NCBI RefSeq assembly: GCF_003073045.1
Contig: NC_037602.1
Span: 1,302,001 to 1,366,000, forward strand
DNA length: 64,000 nt
Direction of reading: 5' to 3'
From: Pomacea canaliculata
Lineage: Eukaryota > Mollusca > Gastropoda > Architaenioglossa > Ampullariidae
The position numbers and the translations under genes are program-made. Positions 57,501 through 64,000 of this stretch are shown here, piece by piece. The notes beneath the pieces are model-generated. The model was given only the letters and a program-made list of their open reading frames with translations, made no database searches and was not told the DNA's origin. Each line of letters begins with the position of its first letter. Position 1 is the first letter of the stretch.

Positions 57501-60500
57501 TGAAACAAATCGACGTCATACATTTCAAAAGGATTTGATGGATCGCTGAAGTAGTCAAAAATCTGTATCTTGTCAATGGGCAACTCAGTAAACAACACGA
57601 TCAAGCACCTCTGTTACTACGACAGCCGCCGTACGGTCATGTGTAAGCAGCGTGTCGCGGTTAAGCAAGGAGTTAAGCCTGGGGGGGACCAGTCTTAAGT
57701 TTTAAGACTAAGACCGCTTGCTTAGCGAGTTGAGACCGCCTATGCATCGGAGCCCGGAGCCCTGGCCTTCTTTTGGTAAGTTGGAAGACCCATGAATATG
57801 GTCGATAGAAACCATTTTTTCAGGTTTCAGTCAACATCAATGTGTGTGTGTGCGCGTGTGTGTGTGGGTGTGTGTGCATTTTTTCAGAGATGATAAACGT
57901 AATCATACGAGGCCATTCAAGTGCAGGAGACCTACTTCGCCGCAAAAAAATTCAAAGAGAAATTCTTTTCCGGTATCTTGAATCCAAGTTGATCCCTGTT
58001 ACATCAAGAACAGAGAAATCTGTCTTAATCACAAAAGTACTGGCTCTCTGGACATCTCAGCAGGTAAGATTATAGTAATAAGCTTAAGTAGTTGATTCTT
58101 CGGTCTTTTTTTTTTTTTTTTTAGTCGAATGCAGATACAATTTTCAGCAACAAAGTTGACACTCATGTCCAATTTTTAGTTGAGCTTAAAACTGAAAATA
58201 CTTAGAAAAGTTAATGTTAAACATTTTATCAATGTACAAAAGACATGGATACTAAAAACATTCTTTCTTTAATGTGTGATTAGCTACTAGAGCTCTTTTT
58301 CTCCCTACCTCAGTTCCATACCTAAGAACCTCCGAGACAGTTTTTTCAGATCTTACAATCATTTTTGTTTCTTACCTTTGATTGAAAATATGCAAATAAG
58401 AATAAAGTTTGAGAAAACACTTAACCATAACGCCAGGGCTAGAAAAGGTAGGTCTCTAGTACTTTCAATATAACCTTATCCTTAAACATCACCTTCTCAG
58501 GCAAGTGATGTGGCTATCCAAAATGCTTCTGTCTTATCTTTTTACTATTTAGCTTCTTGTCTACTTATGTTCTTCAGTATTTTGAATGCAATATTCCAGT
58601 AATGATATTAGACTTCAGACAAAAGCAAGAACTTTGACATGGTCTTCTGTGTCTACTCTTCATTTATCCTGCAGCCCTTTGCTTCTAACACCTATCGAGG
58701 AGCTCCTACCTCACAGAGATCAACATCACGAGCAGCCACTGCTTCTAACACCAGTCGAGCATCACCTACTTCACACAGATCAGCATCACGAGCAGCCCCT
58801 GCTTATAACACCAGTCGAGCATCACCTACTTCACACAGATCAGCATCACGAGCAGCCCCTGCTTATAACACCAGTCGAGCATCACCTACTTCACACAGAT
58901 CAACATCACGAGCAGCCCCTGCTTATAACACCAGTCGAGCATCACCTACTTCACACAGATCAGCATCACGAGCAGCCACTGCTTCTAACACCTCTAGAGC
59001 AGCTCCTACCTCAGACAGATATACATCACGAGCAGCTCCTACCTCAGACAGATATACATCACGAGCAGCTCCTACCTCAGACAGATATACATCACGAGCA
59101 GCTCCTACCTCAGACAGATATACATCACGAGCAGCTCCTACCTCAGACAGATATACATCACGAGCAGCTCCTACCTCAGACAGATATACATCACGAGCAG
59201 CTCCTACCTCAGACAGATATACATCACGAGCATCCACTGCTTCTAACCAACCACTCCATCAAGACCCAAGAAGAACCTTTTTCTACAAGTACACAAAGAC
59301 TACGAGAAGTATGAAGGTAACACGTTTTATCAAACAGTGCTGGAATACTGTATCAAGAATAAATTTTCTTACAGGAAAATATTCCTCTTCTGAAAAGGAG
59401 TGCCAGAGTTTCTTTACAAGAGGTCATCTCCGAAATTCTCTTGCCTTTTTAAAGTTCCTTTTATGTTAATACAGTGTTACTAAACCAGATATTTTTTCTT
59501 CAATATTTGATTATTCTTAACTTGATGTTTTCACAACAATAATCTCCAAACGAGTTTTTGTACTTCATTTTGTTTCACTTCCTCATTCGTCTTGCAGCCC
59601 ATTGCATCTCACACCAGAGAGGCATCACCTACTTCACAGCGCCCTGCATCAATGACAGCCACTGTTTCCGTAACAGCCACTATTTCAAACCAGCCACTAC
59701 AGGAGACATCTCCAAAAAGAAGTTGCTATGAATAACTACAGAATCAAAGAATTCCCAAGGTAACAGTGCAGCAATACCAAACTCATTATTTGCTTATAAA
59801 GTGGTAAGCCACTGGAACTCTCTTTCTCCAAACATGAGATCTGGACCTGAGAGGTTTCCAAACACCTTTTCAAATTTTATTGAAGCTTTCTATTTCTTGC
59901 CTTTGAAAATGTGAATGAAATTTGAAATAGGAATGAAGTCAGATAAAACCTAACTCTGGAAGTAATGAGAAGATATTTATAGTCACAAAGTTTTGTCAAT
60001 AGTCAGTCTCTATTACTTCCAGTACTAGTTATCCTTAAAAGATCACCATCTTCTCAAGCTATAGTTCTGATAATCTCTGCAACCCCTACCCCTACCATCG
60101 TCTAATCTTTTTCAGGCTGTTTCAGCTTTTGTGTTTCACATCATATCCTGTTTTTCTTCAGTTCAGGGTAAGTTTATCTAACACCACCTGTCTGGCGACA
60201 TCTGATTCACAGAGACAGGTATCACAAACAACCAGTGTTTATAACCAGCGCTTGCAAAAGACAAGTATAAGAAATTTCAATGAAGACCACAAGAGTCTGG
60301 TTGTGAGTCAATGCCAACAGAACCTACATAAAAAAAGGCCTTGGCGATTTCCATAAAAAAAGAGAATGAAGTTATGGGGGAGAGTTTAGTCATCTGGTTT
60401 TACAAGCTCCTCAATGCTGAAAATCCAGCCATGAATGCCGTGGATAAAGTAGACAAGTTTGGACCTCAGCATTTTTGGGATAACTGCACTCTGAGGGTTG

Positions 60501-60883
60501 TCAGCAGAACAGAAAGTTTCTCAGATGAAAAATTCACTGGTAGCTTGCTTGTCTCACAACGACGGAAAGCTCTTGTCAGAGAGGAACACGTACTTTTGTT
60601 CAATCCAAATGTCAGCAAGGAAGGTGTTCATACAATCAAAAGTAAATTTGGAACCTTCATGGTGATGGTATGTGGAACTATTCATCAACACAACACTTGT
60701 CTCGGCAGCTTTGAACAGGCTTTTGGTCTTGTCCGGGAATCTTTCCAATCCAATAAATGGAAAATTCAGGTCACACACTTGCATGTGGAGAGCTTCCATG
60801 AAATCGCTGTTCCCACATTAAGTAATTCCGTAGAACAGGACTTGCTCGCCATTGCTAGTGCACATGCCTTATGTTTATCTTGA
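51597..60883 (+). CDS. C3orf38-like gene B: N-terminal domain, repeat-grown linker, C-terminal NTF2-like domain
   Basis: Exon 1 51597-51714 (phase 1) and exon 2 57888-58063 encode MTPEEKRECRCLLRFLSYED..., SLKDTVVGR and DLLRRKKIQREILFRYLESK, matching gene A and vertebrate C3orf38. Exon 3, 58675-59316 (214 codons, phase 0-0), is the linker made of internal repeats. A putative exon 4, 59598-59759, contains an in-frame TAA and is probably skipped. Exon 5, 60162-60302 (47 codons, phase 0), ends at a GTGAGT donor. The last exon, from about 60365, encodes WFYKLLNAENPAMNAVDKVD, FGPQHFWDNC, KFGTFMVMVCGTIHQHNTCL and FEQAFGLVRESFQSNKWKIQ. This is the C-terminal NTF2-like domain of the family, ending in TGA at 60881-60883. 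The junction into the last exon is unresolved: 60365 needs a 62-bp intron with a poor acceptor, while a site at 60390 is in another phase. Intron 1 holds the Harbinger pair. Confidence 0.73.
52032..55450 (+). mobile_element. PIF/Harbinger DNA transposon, left copy of an inverted pair
   Basis: The left end GGCTGCGGTGCATAGGCGGT and right end ACCGCCTATGCACCGCAGCC are inverted repeats; further inverted similarity (CTTAACT, CGAGTTAAG) continues inside. It contains transposase pieces at 52295-52459 and about 53140-53230. A segment at about 52605-52735 is absent from the right copy. Sequence at 55100-55200 (minus strand: MCDSEILVLIEEVTREKKRL) may be the Myb/MADF-like second gene typical of Harbingers; this is uncertain. 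Flanking trinucleotides (CTA, CAG) do not match, so no clean target duplication is visible. Confidence 0.8.
52295..53230 (+). pseudogene. Harbinger transposase fragment, two exons
   Basis: First piece (to 52459, ending at a GTAAGA donor): IQIFDYFRDRSNPFEMYDVD, LFHRF, a TGA, then FRRANITVENDFDHHFQRKD and SIPPLLQ. Second piece after an acceptor near 53139: VMVALQFYATSIMQVVVADG. In the Harbinger family the order is FRDRSNPF(E)..D..FY.RFR..R, IPP.LQVLVALRFYATG. The DDE catalytic segment is not recognisable. Confidence 0.78.
55452..57755 (-). mobile_element. PIF/Harbinger DNA transposon, right copy, inverted
   Basis: Ends are GGGCTCCGGTGCATAGGCGG and CCGCCTATGCATCGGAGCCC. It abuts the left copy with about one base between and is its reverse complement over most of its length, with deletions. 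The transposase start lies on the minus strand at 57377-57604: IQIFDYFSDPSNPFEMYDVD then LFHRFQFRSEHNLVENDFDH. The + strand at 55737-55790 matches the left copy's possible second gene; another + strand stretch (56319-56450, MEKLLSEVYADVLFSCITNN) also occurs in the left copy on the minus strand. The internal region is shorter than in the left copy by about 1.1 kb. Confidence 0.8.
57839..57887 (+). promoter_or_regulatory. TG-rich tract at the 3' splice site of gene B exon 2
   Basis: ATGTGTGTGTGTGCGCGTGT continuing to gtgcattttttcag directly before exon 2. Same position as in gene A, so it predates their duplication. A splicing-control role is inference. Confidence 0.5.
58681..59238 (+). repeat. 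Coding tandem repeats in gene B linker exon: 60-bp then 33-bp units
   Basis: Five to six 60-bp units (20 aa, for example APAYNTSRASPTSHRSASRA) run from 58681 to about 59000. Seven 33-bp units (11 aa, APTSDRYTSRA) follow to about 59232. The 33-bp unit equals the second half of a 60-bp unit with small changes. Units in the middle are near-identical, so the expansion is recent or homogenised. Other frames through the region stay open only because both periods are multiples of three. Confidence 0.92.
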
Positions 60884-62579
60884 GGCAACAAAATCTAGAT
60901 TTACTTATTAAACTAATCCTCTGTACTGGAAAAATGACAATTTTCAGCAGACTGCTCATTTGCATTATAGTCCTCTGAAAGCAGCTAGGTACATTAAACC
61001 AAATGAAGTAAATTTAATAAAAGATTACCTTTATGCCACTAAGGTCAAACTCCAACAAAACATCTCCAACTTTTAATGAGCTAAAACATTATTGGGGTGC
61101 AACATTTGTTGTCGGCAAAGGTTAGTGCACGATACTGTTTCCCCAAATCTGGGCATACTATGCACAGAAAAATGTCACAATGGCCACAAGATGTACATGT
61201 TACTCACAGTTCTGACACAGGCTGAATATATTTGTATATTTTCCTAATGTTTTTGTTGTTGAGCTCTTTCTGTCATACTGATGTTTGTAGGCATATATCC
61301 CAAGAACAGAAAATAGGCGGAGAGGTATTCAGCCAAATCTGGGGGATCAGTATCTGGCAATGAGCTTTACCTAATCATTTGCAAAAATATTTGCATCTCA
61401 CTAGTTCTTTAAGCCAAAGAAAGAGTAGCTATCTCTGTTCCTGTCCTGTATGACAACTTTAAAATAATAATAATAAGGCTTTCTTTTGTCTGGACTGTAC
61501 GAGTTTCCAAACTGTTGAAGGATATGCATCAGGTTTAGTTTTTAAGACCTCTACGGGATTTTTTAGAGAAAACTATACTTACTTTTGATTTCTGCAGTCT
61601 TGTGAAAACTTGCTTATCTCTATCTGACTTCCGATCAATTATGTATATGAAATGAACATTTGTTCTGCAGTCAATAGTATCTTTATCTTCCATATTACCC
61701 GATTTTTTAAATAATAATAAAAAATGAATGAATGCACCTAACTTTCAGCTTTTTCTTTTGAGTTAGCCTTTTCAAACATGGAGATTTTTTTCCTTTTAGG
61801 GTACTGATCATATTTTTGGGAAAAAATATTAGTGATTTTAAGGACGTTATAGAAAACACAGTTTTAACTTTCAGTTCATGGATCATTTTTCTAATTTTTT
61901 TTTTTCCTTCTCAAGTTCCAAAAGTTTTATTAAAGCTTTTGTGCCCAAATCTTCACAAACACCTCTAAGGCGGCTGGAAAATAATGGCATGGGGTGCCGT
62001 GGCCGAGTTTGGAATAACACATTTTAATATTTTGACATAGAATACAGCGCATAGTGAGATGTAGATAAGACAGTCCATTCCCACTTAACAAAAATGTAAC
62101 ACATAGTACTATGTATGATGTCCCTGGATGCAGAAATTTTAATAAAACAGAAATTACTACACAAGCTATAATTATTCGCTGTCCCTGATGACCGGAAAAC
62201 GCCTATTGTTTTTTTTTTTTTTTTTTTTCTCGCTCTCTCTCTCTGCAGACGATTTCCTTCCATTCTCGAATGATCTTCCTTTGTATCGTCTAAATTCTCA
62301 TTTAAGTCCCGCACACGCATCGATGTCTTTCACGCTCATTCGTTCTATGGACTTTAACCTCCGTTCAAGGAAGACAACAAACAAGGCAAAAGTACAAACA
62401 GCGGAACAAGAAGATTCAAGCCTGACTTGCCCAGAAGCAATGATAAAAAAACCAGATATGACTAAACTAAAAGCACAAGTTGTCATCTCGATCAGTCCTT
62501 GTGTGTGGCTGAGAGCTAGACCCTGACAACTGAGGGTCAGAAAATCAAAGCTTTAAGACAAAGTTTTTCTCGAGACTCG
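60884..62579. other. Downstream region of gene B
   Basis: AT-rich, probably the 3' UTR followed by intergenic DNA. A T run lies at 62210-62229, followed by CTCTCT. An open stretch at 62188-62526 has no recognisable motif. Confidence 0.45.
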
Positions 62580-62905
62580 TGATGTCCGACAGAGAGCAAA
62601 GGACGAACGACTTCGTGCACAGTCCAGTCACCTGCTCGGTGGGAGGATCTGCTCTCTGCTCTCAAAACTCAGAAGCTGGTGTGGTTCAGTCATGTCGTCC
62701 GACACGACACCTTGCCGAAGACGGTCCTCCACAGGTACTTTGAAGGCGGTCGACGTGGTCACAAGTGACAGGTGAACACGTGACTAACGTAACTAACGGG
62801 ACTAACTTGACGGAATGGACTGGCTGTTGACTGGGGGACCTTCTCGAGCGGGGGCTTAAGTTCTGCTGTGTCCCGTAGTGTCTTCCATACGAATAGTACA
62901 TCCGG
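62580..62905 (+). mobile_element. LINE ORF2 C-terminal fragment
   Basis: Around 62655-62760 the + strand reads LKTQKLVWFSHVVRHDTLPK then TVLHRYFEGGRRGHK. This corresponds to the KRRKLAWFGHVTRHDSLSKTILQGTLEGGRRRGRQRK block near the C-terminus of a common animal LINE type. A preceding piece (REQRTNDFVHSPVTCSVGG) matches the block before it in a shifted frame. Stops follow. Dead fragment between genes B and C. Confidence 0.75.
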
Positions 62906-63405
62906 ATCCGGTGCCAGTTAAAGAATGAAAAAGGAAAAATTCACATAGCGTCTACGTTCGCAGCAATGATCATATAGCCGAGCTCAGGTGACTGGATGCA
63001 GAAATGTGAAAATGCATTGACCCTATATTGCAATTTACGCAGCGATTCCTTTTGTAACTGACTCGTACAGTTCTTCCCTAACACCTGATCAGATGGTATA
63101 CACTGTATAGAGATCCATCAGACATCCTATATGCACTTCAGAATTCAGCCAGGACTAAAATAAAATACTTCTTATCCATATCATTCGGGCATTTCCAGTT
63201 ACTGAGACGGCGCTGCAGGCGATTACGTGTTGGGACGAGTTGGTCTTGCTTGGATGGAGTTGGGATTGGTGGCTCTGACTCTGATTGGTTCGCGATGTAT
63301 ATGCCTGGCGGGGTTGTTGAATGTTAGGTCAAAGGAGCGACACCTACATCCCGTACATCCGTCATTGCTCTATCTGAGTCTATCATTCCATCGAACAGCT
63401 CGACG
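62906..63405. promoter_or_regulatory. Upstream region of gene C
   Basis: Two CCAAT-type boxes (GATTGG at 63264-63269 and 63283-63288) lie 120-145 bp upstream of the gene C start. A short motif just upstream of the ATG (CATCCGTCATTG at 63355-63366) resembles CACCCGTCATTG upstream of gene B (about 51576-51587), so the two promoters or leaders are probably homologous. No TATA box is evident. Confidence 0.4.
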
Positions 63406-63520
63406 ATGAATTCAGTAGAGAGTCGCGGGTGCAAACAATTACTATGTTTGTTAAGTGGAGAAGACCTGGTGTCACTGAAAGACACGGTAGTGGGACGCCA
63501 CATCGCTGTGGACGACGACC
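63406..63520 (+). CDS. C3orf38-like gene C, first exon only
   Basis: ATG at 63406 encodes MNSVESRGCKQLLCLLSGED then LVSLKDTVVGRHIAVDDD and ends in phase 1 at a GTATGT donor (63521). It matches exon 1 of gene B (LVSLKDTVVGR) and gene A ([11 protein letters not shown]) in sequence and phase; length is 115 nt against 118. The remainder lies beyond the window. It shows that the family forms a tandem cluster of at least three members. Confidence 0.75.
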
Positions 63521-63799
63521 GTATGTATTTATATTTGTCTCTATCATCTCGCAATGTAGCGCGATTTATCTACTTTCGGTTTCGTTTCACAAAATCCAGA
63601 AAGAAGCATTTCAAAGTTTATTGAAATACCATAATTATCACAATACATAATGCAAGGATGTACAATTTTATGTAAACATTTGTTCCACAGGCACTAATTG
63701 TAGTAAATTAGTTTCTCACATGTTTTCTACTAAGTCAAAAATAACAAACTTAATTTCTTGATGCCATTCATTATAAAATTGTGTTTTAGAATGAAAATA

Positions 63800-64000
63800 C
63801 AGTCAAACCTCGCTACTATGCCACCCCACTACTATGCCACTCTCGGTATTATGCCACTTTTGCTCGGTCCCGACTATAAATTCAATGTAAAATAAATTTA
63901 CTATGCCACCCCCTCGGTTAGTAGCATAACTGACTTAGAGGCCATAACAAACGGAAATATATATACACACACATATAAGTTGAGTCTTTGAGATTCAGAT
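63800..64000 (+). mobile_element. Terminus of a pogo/Tc1-like DNA transposon, running off the window
   Basis: After a TA dinucleotide the sequence begins CAGTCAAACCTCGCTACTAT, typical of pogo/Tigger-type ends (CAGT..ACCTCG). TATGCCAC recurs four times within the first 110 bp (near 63817, 63833, 63851 and 63902), probably repeated binding sites near the end. 63917-63998 is nearly identical to 50436-50517. It lies in intron 1 of gene C. Confidence 0.62.

Noticed and set aside
58923-59237. Minus-strand open frame made of repeated DVYLSEVGAAR units
   Set aside because: It is the complement of the gene B 33-bp coding repeat; the + frame has splice borders and homology to gene A, this one has neither.
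62188-62526. 112-codon open frame beginning with a hydrophobic stretch resembling a signal peptide
   Set aside because: The hydrophobic start is encoded by a T homopolymer and CT repeat; the rest has no recognised domain.

Overview
The window looks like animal (metazoan) nuclear DNA. Genes are split by many GT-AG introns, the intergenic DNA is AT-rich, and it is littered with DNA transposons, LINE fragments and tRNA-type SINEs. The gene families and the style of the LINE and SINE fragments suggest a mollusc, most likely a gastropod. That assignment is inference; no marker gene proves it. No bacterial, plasmid, CRISPR, rRNA or functional tRNA feature was found, and no LTR-type or viral element was recognised.

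Left half (1-33 kb): four head-to-tail alpha-arrestin genes (ARRDC2/3-like), all on the + strand. The first is cut by the window edge (last three exons, 185-2307). The second (6301-10503, 405 aa), third (14972-19409, 414 aa) and fourth (28892-33069, 420 aa) are complete, with seven coding exons whose lengths match exactly for exons 1-5. Each start codon lies just after a splice acceptor, so each gene should have an upstream non-coding exon that I could not place. The products should be cytosolic or endosomal adaptors carrying PPxY motifs for NEDD4-type ubiquitin ligases. Copies 1 and 2 are recent duplicates and even share 3' flank sequence. Copy 4 is the outlier: GC-rich exons, a different tail and three tail PPxY motifs. 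Between copies 3 and 4 lie three minisatellites (40, 56 and about 56 bp) and a 3.2 kb hAT element with a perfect 8-bp target duplication.

Right half (36-64 kb): a cluster of at least three genes that I recognise as relatives of vertebrate C3orf38 (DUF4518-type). The family has an N-terminal helical domain, a linker and a C-terminal NTF2-like domain. Gene A (36137-49096) joins the N-terminal domain to a remarkable array of about 16 tandemly duplicated linker exons, all phase 0-0, of two alternating types (48-codon A and 34-codon B), many ending in lysine-rich stretches; no C-terminal domain follows. Gene B (51597-60883) has the N-terminal domain, one long linker exon that grew by internal 60-bp and 33-bp tandem repeats, and the C-terminal domain. 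Its first intron holds two Harbinger transposons in inverted orientation, about 5.7 kb. Gene C (63406 to beyond the edge) shows only its first exon.

LINE pieces from at least five insertions lie in and around gene A and near gene C. One of them has spawned a 39-bp minisatellite from its own reverse-transcriptase coding sequence. The linker-exon array, and the way its short exons seem to have arisen by activation of an internal splice acceptor, is the most interesting part of the window.
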